From NCBI GenBank assembly GCA_028714895.1, contig JAQTLM010000005.1, positions 1 to 64,000 on the forward strand: a stretch of 64,000 bases of DNA, given 5' to 3'. The DNA is from Gallionella sp. GTDB taxonomy: Bacteria > Pseudomonadota > Gammaproteobacteria > Burkholderiales > Gallionellaceae. Shown here piece after piece: positions 51,753 to 61,018 of this stretch. The notes under the pieces were generated by a model, which was not told the origin of the DNA, searched no databases, and saw only the letters and a list, made by a program, of their open reading frames with translations. How positions within the stretch are numbered: the first letter of the stretch is position 1; each line of letters starts with the position of its first letter. The position numbers were made by a program, and so were the translations under genes.

Positions 51753-52537
51753 TGGCCTTTCCAGAAACCGGCAAAGCATATAACCCGCTGCCTTCGTTGA
51801 ACCCTGCCCTCGTACCGCCGCCCGGCCTCGATCTCATCTACCGCGACGAATCCCTCATTGTGGTGAACAAGCCCGCCGGGTTGCTGGCGGTGCCGGGGCG
51901 CGGGGCGGATAAGCAGGACTGTCTGGCGAGCCGCGTGCAAGCCGAGTTTCCCGATGCGCTGGTCGTGCACCGCCTGGACATGGCGACTTCCGGCCTGCTG
52001 CTGTTGGCGCGTGGCGCGGAGATGCAGCGCCGCTTGTCGCATCTGTTCCGCGAACGTCTGGTTGCGAAACGCTATGTGGCGGTGGTGTCGGGCAGACTGG
52101 AGCAACCAAATATTCAAAGCGCCCCCCCTCCGGTATTTTCTCAAAGTGAGAGGGGACGTTCGCCCCTTCTCCCACCGGGGGAAGGTTGGGATGGGGGTTG
52201 GGGCGAGATCGATCTGCCGCTGATGCGCGACTGGCCGAATCGCCCGCGGCAGAAGGTGGACTTCGCAACTGGTAAGCCCTCGCTTACACGCTATCGTCTG
52301 CTGGCACATGATGTTGGTGCTGACATCAGCCGCGTGGAACTGGAACCAGTCACCGGCCGCACTCACCAGTTACGGGTGCACATGGCGGCCATCGGGCATC
52401 CGATGCTGGGCGATACGTTGTATGGAGAAAATACGGGGGGCAGGGCGGAACGGTTGCTGCTGCATGCCAGCACGCTGAGCTTTGTCCATCCGCTCAATGC
52501 GGAACCGCTGAGCCTGGCAAGCGAGCCGCCGTTTTAG
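51752..52537 (+). CDS. RluA-family pseudouridine synthase with an in-frame repeat insertion
   Basis: A 261-residue enzyme of the RluA family, probably acting on 23S rRNA and/or tRNA U746/U32 like RluA. Motifs: LIYRDESLIVVNKPAGLLAVPGRG, the catalytic HRLDMATSGLLLLARG (Asp near residue 75), EIDLPLMRDWPNRPRQKVD and LEPVTGRTHQLRVHMAAIGHPMLGD. Between RLEQPN and EIDLPL about 33 extra residues occur (SAPPPVFSQSERGRSPLLPP and more), encoded by a palindromic repeat. Homologues join these two segments directly. The start ATG at 51752 overlaps the previous stop. Confidence 0.9.
   Translation: MAFPETGKAYNPLPSLNPALVPPPGLDLIYRDESLIVVNKPAGLLAVPGRGADKQDCLASRVQAEFPDALVVHRLDMATSGLLLLARGAEMQRRLSHLFRERLVAKRYVAVVSGRLEQPNIQSAPPPVFSQSERGRSPLLPPGEGWDGGWGEIDLPLMRDWPNRPRQKVDFATGKPSLTRYRLLAHDVGADISRVELEPVTGRTHQLRVHMAAIGHPMLGDTLYGENTGGRAERLLLHASTLSFVHPLNAEPLSLASEPPF
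52104..52203. repeat. Palindromic repeat inserted in frame within the RluA-family gene
   Basis: About 100 bp with GC-rich palindromic structure: CCTTCTCCC (52165-52173) faces GGGGGAAGG (52177-52185), with outer parts CCCCCCTCC near 52122 and GGGATGGGGG near 52190. In many proteobacterial genomes this 'CCCTTCTCCC..GGGGGAAGG' unit is intergenic. Here all three of its bases-per-codon phases keep the host frame open, adding about 33 residues between conserved RluA blocks. Confidence 0.7.
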
Positions 52538-52580
52538 GCCGGACTTTCATTAGTCATCTGGTGAGCAAAAATCAATGGAT

Positions 52581-52608
52581 TGTAGGTCGGATTGAAGCCC
52601 GACCTACA
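52581..52608. repeat. Short palindrome TGTAGGTCGG...CCGACCTACA
   Basis: TGTAGGTCGG (52581-52590) and CCGACCTACA (52599-52608) are perfect 10-base inverted arms with an 8-base loop. It lies between the convergent ends of the RluA-family gene and comM, so it may act as a bidirectional RNA stem. It is the kind of short repeat often scattered between genes. Confidence 0.7.
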
Positions 52609-52632
52609 GCCCAATGGATTATTTGGGTCTAA

Positions 52633-54123
52633 TTATAGATTGAGCCGCCGGTACTGCACCGCCTCGGCAATATGCTTGGTCGCGATGTCATCAACTCCTT
52701 CCAGATCGGCGATGCTGCGCGCCACTTTGAGCACGCGGTGATAGGCGCGCGCGGAGAAGTTGAGGCGGCTGATGGCTTGTTGCAGCAGCGCGGCGCCTTG
52801 CGCATCCGGCGTGCATAACGCGTCGATTTCGGTCACCGAAAGTTGCGCGTTGGCCTTGTCCTGGCGCGCAAGCTGGCGTTGCCGCGCAACTTCCACGCGC
52901 GCCTGCAAATCGGCGCTGGCTTCACCGTCCGCCTTGTTGAGCAAATCGTCCTGCGCCACGGCAGGCACTTCGATCTGGATGTCGATGCGATCCAATAGCG
53001 GGCCGGAAATCTTGCTGCGATAGCGGGTGACCTGATCCGGCGTGCAGCGGCATTTGCCGTTGTAATGGCCGAGATAGCCGCACGGGCAGGGGTTCATCGC
53101 GGCGATGAGCTGGAATTGCGCCGGAAAATCGGCACGCCGTGCGGCGCGCGAAATGGTGATGCGCCCCGATTCCATTGGTTCGCGCAACACTTCCAGCACG
53201 CTGCGCTCAAACTCCGGCAACTCATCGAGAAACAACACGCCGTGCAATGCCATCGAGATTTCGCCGGGGCGCGGATTGCTGCCGCCGCCGACCAGCGCCA
53301 CGCCCGATGCGGTGTGATGCGGCGATCGGTATGGCCGCGTCTTCCATTTCGCCACATCGAAGCTGCCGTCCAGCGATTGCAATGCCGCGCTCTGCAACGC
53401 TTCGGCTTCGGACATCTGCGGCAGGATGCCGGGGAAGCGCGCCGCCAGCATGGATTTGCCGGTGCCCGGCGGGCCGACCATCAGCACGCTATGCCCGCCG
53501 GCGGCGGCAATTTCCAGCGCGCGCTTGACTTGTGCCTGCCCTTTCACTTCGCGCATGTCCGGGTAATGCGGCGCGATGGTTTGCGGCTGGCTGATATACG
53601 GCGTGAGGGTTTCGCGTCCGGCGAGATGGGCGGCCACTTGCAGCAGCGATTGCGCCGGATACACGGTTGCATCTTCCACCAGCGCGGCTTCGGCGGCATT
53701 CGCCTGCGGCAGGATGAAGGCGCGCCCGCTGTTGGCGGCGCGGTAAGTCATTGCCAGCGCGCCGCGTATCGGGCGCAGTTCTCCGGTCAATGCGAGCTCT
53801 CCGGCAAATTCATAATCATTCAGGCGGTCGGATGGAATCTGCCCGGTCGCGGCGAGAATGCCGAGCGCAATGGGCAGATCGAAGCGCCCGCTTTCCTTGG
53901 GTAGATCGGCGGGTGCCAAATTGACGGTGATGCGGCGCGCCGGAAAATCGAACTGGCAGTTCTGCAACGCGGCGCGCACCCGATCCTTGCTTTCCTTGAC
54001 TTCGGTTTCCGGCAAACCGACGATGGTGAAGCTGGGCAGGCCGTTGGCAAGATGCACCTCGACGGTGACCAGCGCTGCCTCCATGCCGGATAACGCGCGG
54101 CTGTACAGAACAGCCAGACTCAT
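52633..54123 (-). CDS. comM: ComM/YifB family Mg-chelatase-like AAA+ ATPase
   Basis: A 496-residue protein: N-terminal LonB-like domain (ALVTVEVHLANGLPSFTIVGLPETEVKESKDRVRAAL), AAA+ core with Walker A GPPGTGKSM near residue 215 and Walker B GVLFLDELPEF, then a Cys cluster CPCGYLGHYNGKCRC and the arginine-rich C-terminal domain. ComM is a branch-migration helicase that widens recombination during natural transformation. It is a full-length copy. Whether the strain is competent is not shown by this window, though Pil genes are present. Confidence 0.95.
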   Translation of the reverse strand: MSLAVLYSRALSGMEAALVTVEVHLANGLPSFTIVGLPETEVKESKDRVRAALQNCQFDFPARRITVNLAPADLPKESGRFDLPIALGILAATGQIPSDRLNDYEFAGELALTGELRPIRGALAMTYRAANSGRAFILPQANAAEAALVEDATVYPAQSLLQVAAHLAGRETLTPYISQPQTIAPHYPDMREVKGQAQVKRALEIAAAGGHSVLMVGPPGTGKSMLAARFPGILPQMSEAEALQSAALQSLDGSFDVAKWKTRPYRSPHHTASGVALVGGGSNPRPGEISMALHGVLFLDELPEFERSVLEVLREPMESGRITISRAARRADFPAQFQLIAAMNPCPCGYLGHYNGKCRCTPDQVTRYRSKISGPLLDRIDIQIEVPAVAQDDLLNKADGEASADLQARVEVARQRQLARQDKANAQLSVTEIDALCTPDAQGAALLQQAISRLNFSARAYHRVLKVARSIADLEGVDDIATKHIAEAVQYRRLNL

Positions 54124-54128
54124 AAGGT

Positions 54129-54213
54129 TGTCATTCCCGCCTGAGCGGAGGTCAGTTTACCCCGAGCCTGTCGAAGCCTGTCCTGAGCTTGTCGAAGTGG
54201 GGTGGGAATGACA
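54129..54213. repeat. Nested inverted repeat with GTCATTCCC arms
   Basis: TGTCATTCCCGCC (54129-54141) and GGTGGGAATGACA (54201-54213) are inverted arms with one G-T mismatch. Between them lie two direct copies of GAG(C/T)(C/T)TGTCGAAG at 54164-54176 and 54185-54197, the same core as the repeat after metW. So two repeat families are combined in one 85 bp unit. It lies just upstream of comM and could carry or affect its promoter. Confidence 0.75.
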
Positions 54214-54269
54214 ATGCACAATAATTTTCCTTGCAACATTAAAATTATTTGCGCTGTGCTTCCAGAGCG

Positions 54270-54325
54270 GTAGCGTGCGCTGTGCGCACGTTTTTGATCT
54301 GTGTCGTGCGCACAGCGCACGCTAC
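54270..54325. repeat. Perfect 20-bp inverted repeat GTAGCGTGCGCTGTGCGCAC
   Basis: The arms at 54270-54289 and 54306-54325 are exact inverted copies; the spacer (16 bases) contains GTTTTTGATC. Each arm includes the sub-palindrome GTGCGCTGTGCGCAC. Positioned 12 bases after the ubiK stop on the minus strand, it may terminate or protect the ubiK message. It is another member of the dispersed repeats. Confidence 0.8.
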
Positions 54326-54337
54326 ATTGGTTCACGA

Positions 54338-54586
54338 TTACTTTGCGGCCATGTTGCTTTGCGCCTCCAGTTTAGCGACACGCGCTTCCAGCGCGGTGAG
54401 CTGTTCGCGCGCACGTCCCAGCACTTGCGCCTGAATGTCGAATTCTTCGCGCGCTACCAGATCGAGCTTGGCGAAGCCTTGCGCGAGCAGCGCGCGGACA
54501 TTTTTCTCAATATCTTTGGCAGGGCTGTTTTTCAGCAGTTCGCTTAGCTTGGCGGACAGGTCATCGAAAATTTTTGTGTTAGTCAT
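54338..54586 (-). CDS. ubiK: Ubiquinone biosynthesis accessory factor UbiK
   Basis: An 82-residue BMFP/YqiC-family protein: NTKIFDDLSAKLSELLKNSPAKDIEKNVRALLAQGFAKLDLVAREEFDIQAQVLGRAREQLTALEARVAKLEAQ. The long C-terminal coiled coil is typical; UbiK helps assemble the ubiquinone complex with UbiJ at the membrane. It is a standalone gene here. UbiE, UbiT and UbiV are also encoded in this window, but in separate loci. Confidence 0.9.
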   Translation of the reverse strand: MTNTKIFDDLSAKLSELLKNSPAKDIEKNVRALLAQGFAKLDLVAREEFDIQAQVLGRAREQLTALEARVAKLEAQSNMAAK

Positions 54587-54645
54587 GGTTTAGTCTCCCG
54601 TAGTTGGTGCGCCCTGAAGTGTAGCAATTTAAGCACTTGCTTGCC

Positions 54646-54660
54646 GCACCTAATGGGTGC
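54646..54660. promoter_or_regulatory. NtrC-like binding dyad
   Basis: GCACC (54646-54650), 5-base spacer, GGTGC (54656-54660): an exact dyad fitting the NtrC consensus TGCACC-N5-GGTGCA. It lies about 105 bp upstream of a sigma-54 promoter, the normal enhancer distance. A further half-site TTGGTGC occurs at 54604-54610. Ammonium-limitation control of the downstream operon is inferred. Confidence 0.65.
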
Positions 54661-54753
54661 AATGGCATTTTTATGAGCACCAAGAGCATGCGCAAACTCA
54701 CCCCGGAAGATACGACATCATCACAACACATTGTAATTGAAGCGCAATTTAAC

Positions 54754-54770
54754 TTGGCACGCATCCTGCT
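54754..54770 (+). promoter_or_regulatory. Sigma-54 promoter for porin-glnK-amtB
   Basis: TTGGCAC (54754-54760), then CTGCT (54766-54770). The invariant GG (54756-54757) and GC (54768-54769) are exactly 10 bases apart, as required for the -24/-12 element. It lies about 50 bp before the porin start and directs transcription rightward. The pairing with an NtrC dyad upstream makes chance unlikely. Confidence 0.8.
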
Positions 54771-54822
54771 GTGAAAGACATGCGGATATTGTTATCCCGT
54801 TCAACTCAAGAAAGGAATCGCG

Positions 54823-56122
<1,300 letters not shown>

Positions 56123-56148
56123 ACCAGAAGCGTTATAAGGAGAACATC

Positions 56149-57531
56149 ATGAGATTGTTAGCACCCTTTGCTCTGGTGGCGGTGCTGTGCGGTTTTTCCG
56201 CAGCGACATTTGCCGAGCAGGCCGCCAGTGCGGCTTTACCCGTGCCGAACAAGGGCGACACCGCATGGATGCTGGTTGCAACCATACTCGTCATCCTCAT
56301 GTCGCTGCCCGGTCTGGCGTTATTTTACGGCGGCCTGGTGCGCGTCAAGAACATGCTGTCGGTGCTGGCGCAAGTGTTCGCGATCTTCTGCCTGATCTCA
56401 ATCCTGTGGGTAGTGTATGGCTACAGCCTGGCGTTTACGGCAGGCGGCGGCATGAATGACTTCATCGGCGGATTCTCCAAGGCGTTCCTCGCCGGGGTGA
56501 GCACCGATGCGGTGGTGGAAACCTTCAGCAAGGGCGTGGTGATCCCCGAGATGCTGTTCATGGTATTCCAGCTGACCTTTGCGGCGATCACCGTGGCGTT
56601 GACCGTGGGCGGTTTCGCCGAGCGCATCAAGTTCTCCGCGCTGCTGGTGTTCGCCGCGCTGTGGTTCACCTTCTCCTATCTGCCGGTGGCACATATGGTG
56701 TGGTTCTGGGGCGGCCCTTCGGCTTATGCCGATCCATCCGGCTTCATCTTCGGCAAGGGCGCGCTGGACTTCGCGGGCGGCACGGTGGTGCATATCAACG
56801 CGGCGATGGGCGCGTTGATGGGTGCCATCGTGCTGGGCAAGCGCATCGGCTACGGCAGGGAAGCGATGGCGCCGCACAGCCTGACCATGACGATGATCGG
56901 TGCATCGTTGTTGTGGGTGGGCTGGTTCGGTTTCAACGCCGGTTCCAACCTCGAAGCTAATGGCACGGCAGTGCTGGCGATGGTGAATACCGTGGTCGCG
57001 ACGGCGGCCGCCGCGTTCTCATGGATGCTTGCGGAATGGCTGCTGAAGGGTAAGCCGAGCATGCTGGGTCTGGCTTCCGGCGCGGTTGCTGGCCTGGTTG
57101 CCGTCACCCCGGCGTGCGGCTTCATCGGCCCGATGGGAGCGATCGTGCTGGGCTTGCTGGCTGGCGTTGTATGTTTCTGGGGCGTCACCGGCCTGAAGAA
57201 ACTGCTCGGCATCGACGATTCGCTGGACGTGTTCGGCATCCACGGTGTGGGCGGTATTTTGGGTGCATTGGGCACCGGCGTGTTGGCGGCTCCCGGCCTC
57301 GGCGGCGCCGGCGTGTATGACTACGCTACGGGCAAAGTGGCGGATTACTCCATCATCGGCCAGGTGACCAGTCAAGCATGGGGCGTGGGTGTGACGATCC
57401 TGTGGTCGGGCATCGTCAGCTTCGTGCTGTTCAAGCTGATCGATCTGGTGATGGGTCTGCGTGTAGCGGAAGAAGCGGAACGCGAAGGACTGGATACCAC
57501 CTCTCACGGCGAACGCGCTTACAGCCTGTAA
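56149..57531 (+). CDS. amtB: Ammonium transporter AmtB
   Basis: A 460-residue Amt/Mep channel with a signal peptide (LVAVLCGFSAATFAEQ) and eleven membrane segments. Signatures: DTAWMLVATILVILMSLPGLALFYGGLVRVKN, DFAGGTVVHINAAMGALM (first channel His) and DVFGIHGVGGILGALGTG (second His), with GWFGFNAGSNLEANG. It imports ammonium across the inner membrane under GlnK control. A hairpin terminator follows at 57557-57582. Confidence 0.97.
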   Translation: MRLLAPFALVAVLCGFSAATFAEQAASAALPVPNKGDTAWMLVATILVILMSLPGLALFYGGLVRVKNMLSVLAQVFAIFCLISILWVVYGYSLAFTAGGGMNDFIGGFSKAFLAGVSTDAVVETFSKGVVIPEMLFMVFQLTFAAITVALTVGGFAERIKFSALLVFAALWFTFSYLPVAHMVWFWGGPSAYADPSGFIFGKGALDFAGGTVVHINAAMGALMGAIVLGKRIGYGREAMAPHSLTMTMIGASLLWVGWFGFNAGSNLEANGTAVLAMVNTVVATAAAAFSWMLAEWLLKGKPSMLGLASGAVAGLVAVTPACGFIGPMGAIVLGLLAGVVCFWGVTGLKKLLGIDDSLDVFGIHGVGGILGALGTGVLAAPGLGGAGVYDYATGKVADYSIIGQVTSQAWGVGVTILWSGIVSFVLFKLIDLVMGLRVAEEAEREGLDTTSHGERAYSL

Positions 57532-57556
57532 GCTATAAGTAGCTAGTAGCAAAACG

Positions 57557-57582
57557 AAGGGCACCACAAAGCGCCCTTTTTT
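57557..57582. terminator. Bidirectional intrinsic terminator between amtB and purU
   Basis: AAGGGC (57557-57562) pairs with GCCCTT (57573-57578), followed by TTTT. On the opposite strand the AAGG start gives a short U-run too, so it can end both the amtB operon and the convergent purU message. Confidence 0.75.
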
Positions 57583-57591
57583 ATTCTGGGC

Positions 57592-58458
57592 TTATCTGAA
57601 AACTATCGTCTTGTTACCGCACACCAGCACGCGGTCTTCGACGTGGTAGCGCAGGCCGCGTGCCAGCACCGCCTTTTCGATGTCCTTGCCGTAGCGCACC
57701 ATGTCATCGACGGTGTCGCCGTGGTCGATGCGCATGGTGTCCTGCTCGATGATCGGGCCCGCATCCAGTTCGTCCGAGACGTAATGGCAGGTCGCGCCGA
57801 TCAGTTTCACGCCGCGCTGGAAGGCCTGATGGTAGGGCTTTGCGCCGACGAAGGAAGGCAGGAAACTGTGGTGGATGTTGATGATGCGTCCCGCATAACG
57901 GGTGCATAAGCTCGGCGGCACGATTTGCATGAAGCGCGCCAGCACCATCACGTCACCGCGCTCCTCATCGAAGCGCCGTGCAATCTCCGCGTAGGCGGCA
58001 GCCTTGTCGTGGTCATTGTCTCTTGGCATGTCAACGTAATGGAACGGGATGCCGTGCCACTCGACGAACCCGCGCAGGTCTTCGTGGTTGGAGATGACGC
58101 AGGGAATATCCACCTGCAATTCACCGCTGCGCCAGCGGTGCAGCAGATCGTTGAGGCAGTGATCCTGGCGGCTGACCAGCAGCACCACGCGTTTTTTCAC
58201 CGCCGAGTCGCTGATCTGCCAACCCATCTGGAATTGTTCGGCCAGCTTGGCGAAACGCATGCGCAATTCCGCCGCATCGAACGGCAGCGAATCGGCGCGT
58301 ATTTCCTGGCGCATGAAAAACCGCTGCGTTTCCTGGTCGGTGTGGTAACTGGCCTCGACGATGAAGCCGCCATGCTCGGCGACAAAGCTGCTCACCGCCG
58401 CGACGATGCCGACCCGGTCCGGGCAGGAGAGCGTTAGCGTGTAACGGTGTTCAGTCAT
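57592..58458 (-). CDS. purU: Formyltetrahydrofolate deformylase
   Basis: A 288-residue enzyme that releases formate from 10-formyl-THF. An N-terminal ACT domain (TLTLSCPDRVGIVAAVSSFVAEHGG) is followed by a formyltransferase-type domain with VLLVSRQDHCLNDLL, HGIPFHYVDM, INIHHSFLPSFVGAKPYHQA (catalytic Asn/His) and ATCHYVSDELDAGPIIEQD. Length matches E. coli PurU (280). It is a single gene downstream of the ABC-F gene on the same strand, 43 bp away. Confidence 0.96.
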   Translation of the reverse strand: MTEHRYTLTLSCPDRVGIVAAVSSFVAEHGGFIVEASYHTDQETQRFFMRQEIRADSLPFDAAELRMRFAKLAEQFQMGWQISDSAVKKRVVLLVSRQDHCLNDLLHRWRSGELQVDIPCVISNHEDLRGFVEWHGIPFHYVDMPRDNDHDKAAAYAEIARRFDEERGDVMVLARFMQIVPPSLCTRYAGRIINIHHSFLPSFVGAKPYHQAFQRGVKLIGATCHYVSDELDAGPIIEQDTMRIDHGDTVDDMVRYGKDIEKAVLARGLRYHVEDRVLVCGNKTIVFR

Positions 58459-58501
58459 ATCGGCTCCTCATCAGTTTACATAGGGCGAACGGCCGGGTTA
58501 T

Positions 58502-60100
58502 TTACAGCACCATGCCCTGGTCACGCAGATACTCTTCATACGTGCCGTGGTAATCGGAGATTCCCTTGGCCGTGATTTCGATGATGCGCGTGGCCAGCGA
58601 TGAAACGAACTCGCGGTCATGGCTGACGAACAGCAGCGTGCCTTTGAATTCCAGCAGCGCGGTGTTGAGCGACTCGATGGATTCCATATCCATGTGGTTG
58701 GTCGGCTCGTCCATCAGCAGCACATTGTTCCGTTGCAGCATCAGCTTGCCGAACAGCATGCGTCCCTTTTCACCGCCGGACAGCACTTTCACGCGCTTTT
58801 TGGCATCGTCACCGGAGAACAGCAAACGGCCCAGTGTGGCGCGCACGGCTTGATCGTCGTCGTTTGGGCCGCGCCAATAGGTCATCCAGTCGGTCATGAT
58901 TTTGTCTTCGGCAAAATCTGCGGTGTGATCCTGCGCGTAGTAGCCGATCTTGGCCTTGTCCGTCCATTTGATGCTGCCGGTGTCGGGTTGCAGATCGCCC
59001 ACCAGGCAGCGCAGCAGCGTGGTCTTGCCGATACCGTTCGGGCCGATGATCGCGACTTTCTCGCCAGCATCGATGCGGAAATTTACATTGGAGAACAGCA
59101 CCTTGTCGAAGCCCTTGGCCATCTGTTGCACTTCCACCGCGACGCGGTGCAGCTTCTCGCGCTCGTCGTATTCAAAGCGGATGAACGGATACTGGCGGCT
59201 GGACGGTTTGATGTCCTCGATCTTGATCTTGTCGATCTGGCGCGCGCGAGAGGTGGCCTGCTTGGCCTTGGAAGCATTCGCCGAGAAGCGCGCCACGAAG
59301 GCTTTTAGTTCGGCGACTTTCTCCTTGGCCTTGGTGTTGTCCGAGGATTGCTGCTCGCGCGCCTGCGTGGCGGCCAGCATGTATTCGTCGTAAGTGCCAG
59401 GGTAAGTGGTGATCTTGCCGTAGTCCAGATCGGACATGTGGGTACACACGCTGTTCAGGAAGTGGCGGTCATGCGAGATGATCACCATGGTACAGGTACG
59501 CGCGTTCAGGATATTTTCCAGCCAGCGGATCGTGTTGATATCCAGGTTGTTGGTCGGCTCGTCGAGCAACAGGATGTCCGGATTGGAGAACAACGCCTGC
59601 GCCAGCAGCACGCGCAACTTGAAACCGGGTGCGACCGCACTCATCGGGCCCTGATGCAGTTCGATTGCGATGCCCAGACCCAGCAATAGCTCACCGGCAC
59701 GGGGTTCGGCAGTGTAACCGTCATACTCGGCGAATTCGGCCTCCAGATCGGCGGCGCGCATGTAATCCTCTTCGGATGCGTCCGGGTTGGCATAGATCGC
59801 GTCGCGCTCCGACATCGCCGCCCACATCTCGGCGTGGCCCATCATCACCACATCCAGCACACGATTGTCTTCATAGGCGAACTGATCCTGGCGCAGCTTG
59901 CCGAGGCGCTCGTTCTTGTCGATCATCACCGTGCCGCCGGTTTGCTCCAGATCGCCGCCGAGGATTTTCATGAAAGTGGATTTTCCGCAACCGTTCGCGC
60001 CGATCAGGCCATAGCGGTTACCGTCACCGAATTTCACGGAGACGTTTTCGAACAAGGGCTTCGCCCCGAATTGCATGGTGATGTTAGCAGTGGAAAGCAT
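58502..60100 (-). CDS. ybiT: ABC-F family ATPase, YbiT-like
   Basis: A 532-residue cytosolic protein with two ABC domains and no membrane segments. Walker [10 protein letters not shown] near residues 35-43 and GPNGIGKTT near 350-358. Walker [12 protein letters not shown] and [11 protein letters not shown]. The first signature is the degenerate VAPGFKLRV, the second LSGGEKGR; the atypical first signature and the linker [27 protein letters not shown] match YbiT. ABC-F proteins act on ribosomes as translation factors or protect against antibiotics; the exact role of YbiT is not fixed. Confidence 0.92.
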   Translation of the reverse strand: MLSTANITMQFGAKPLFENVSVKFGDGNRYGLIGANGCGKSTFMKILGGDLEQTGGTVMIDKNERLGKLRQDQFAYEDNRVLDVVMMGHAEMWAAMSERDAIYANPDASEEDYMRAADLEAEFAEYDGYTAEPRAGELLLGLGIAIELHQGPMSAVAPGFKLRVLLAQALFSNPDILLLDEPTNNLDINTIRWLENILNARTCTMVIISHDRHFLNSVCTHMSDLDYGKITTYPGTYDEYMLAATQAREQQSSDNTKAKEKVAELKAFVARFSANASKAKQATSRARQIDKIKIEDIKPSSRQYPFIRFEYDEREKLHRVAVEVQQMAKGFDKVLFSNVNFRIDAGEKVAIIGPNGIGKTTLLRCLVGDLQPDTGSIKWTDKAKIGYYAQDHTADFAEDKIMTDWMTYWRGPNDDDQAVRATLGRLLFSGDDAKKRVKVLSGGEKGRMLFGKLMLQRNNVLLMDEPTNHMDMESIESLNTALLEFKGTLLFVSHDREFVSSLATRIIEITAKGISDYHGTYEEYLRDQGMVL

Positions 60101-60465
60101 GTAAAACTCAATCTCGGAAAATTTTGGAGGGCGATTTTAACACCGCGCGTACCGCACACCGAATTTAAACGCGGGCGCTGTTATACGAATACCGGGACTA
60201 CCGGCTGGAATGCGCCGATTCATTGCCGCTATAACACTTTTAGAGGCATGGGAATCCGGCCTTGATGCTCCTGCGCGAGTTGCGTATAGTGCCTCGCCTG
60301 TGTTTTTTTGCCCGGTTGTTCAAGTAGTCGCAGTATCATTGCGACCTAACCCTTTTTGCACCGCAAAAATTGTATTTTCAGGTTGATCGGTACCTGTTGC
60401 CAAGGTGCGATGTTTTCATTACCAGCGGCGAAGGTGCTGCATACAAAAGGAGCAAATCTGGAATC
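60101..60465. other. 365-bp intergenic region without a recognised gene
   Basis: Between the divergent ABC-F and DUF971 genes. I see no plausible ORF with a ribosome-binding site, no tRNA or known RNA motif, and only weak palindromes (for example TCGCAGTATCATTGCGA at 60339-60355 forms a short hairpin). T-rich runs (60303-60311) could be promoter elements. It probably contains the two outward promoters. A short leader reading frame from 60370 runs into the DUF971 gene but lacks support. Confidence 0.6.
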
Positions 60466-60882
60466 ATGTCAGCACACCCCACAGAAATTAAGTTACATCA
60501 ACAATCCCGCTTGCTTGAAATCACGTTTGACGACGATGCCTGTTATCAACTGCCGTATGAATTTTTGAGGGTATCTTCACCCTCGGCCGAGGTAAGGGGG
60601 CATGGCGTCGGCCAAGAAACATTGCAGCTAGGCAAGAAAAACGTGGACATACTCGAAGTCCTCCCGGTTGGCAATTATGCGATGAAGATTGTCTATGATG
60701 ATGGGCACGACTCCGGTCTTTATACTTGGGATTATCTTTACAGCTTGGGCAAACATCAGGTCGAATTGTGGCAAGGCTATCTGGAGAAGCTGGAAGCTGC
60801 AGGGGGAAGCCGTGAGCATGGCAGCGAGCCCGAAGCAAAGGAAAGCGGTTGCGGAAGCGGCGGTGGCTGCGGACACCACTGA
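60466..60882 (+). CDS. DUF971 protein with a Cys/His-rich tail
   Basis: A 138-residue protein. Residues 1-115 form a DUF971 (GBBH-like) domain: EIKLHQQSRLLEITFDDDACYQLPYEFLRVSSPSAEVRGHG and GNYAMKIVYDDGHDSGLYTWDYLYSLG. The tail ends ESGCGSGGGCGHH, with two Cys and two His able to hold a metal. DUF971 genes are often next to, or fused with, Mrp/ApbC Fe-S carriers, and here apbC follows 136 bp later. This suggests a link with Fe-S cluster handling. The start ATG at 60466 is where conservation begins. Confidence 0.87.
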   Translation: MSAHPTEIKLHQQSRLLEITFDDDACYQLPYEFLRVSSPSAEVRGHGVGQETLQLGKKNVDILEVLPVGNYAMKIVYDDGHDSGLYTWDYLYSLGKHQVELWQGYLEKLEAAGGSREHGSEPEAKESGCGSGGGCGHH

Positions 60883-61018
60883 GCGGCTTGCCGGCCAACT
60901 CCTCTGCGCCTTAATTCTTCAAGCCCGGCAGGCCAGCCATTGAGTTAAAATGCCCAAGTAGATTGGCCAGCCAGTTTAGAATCCAACCTTTGTTTTTATA
61001 TGATTTCAGGAGTGAATA

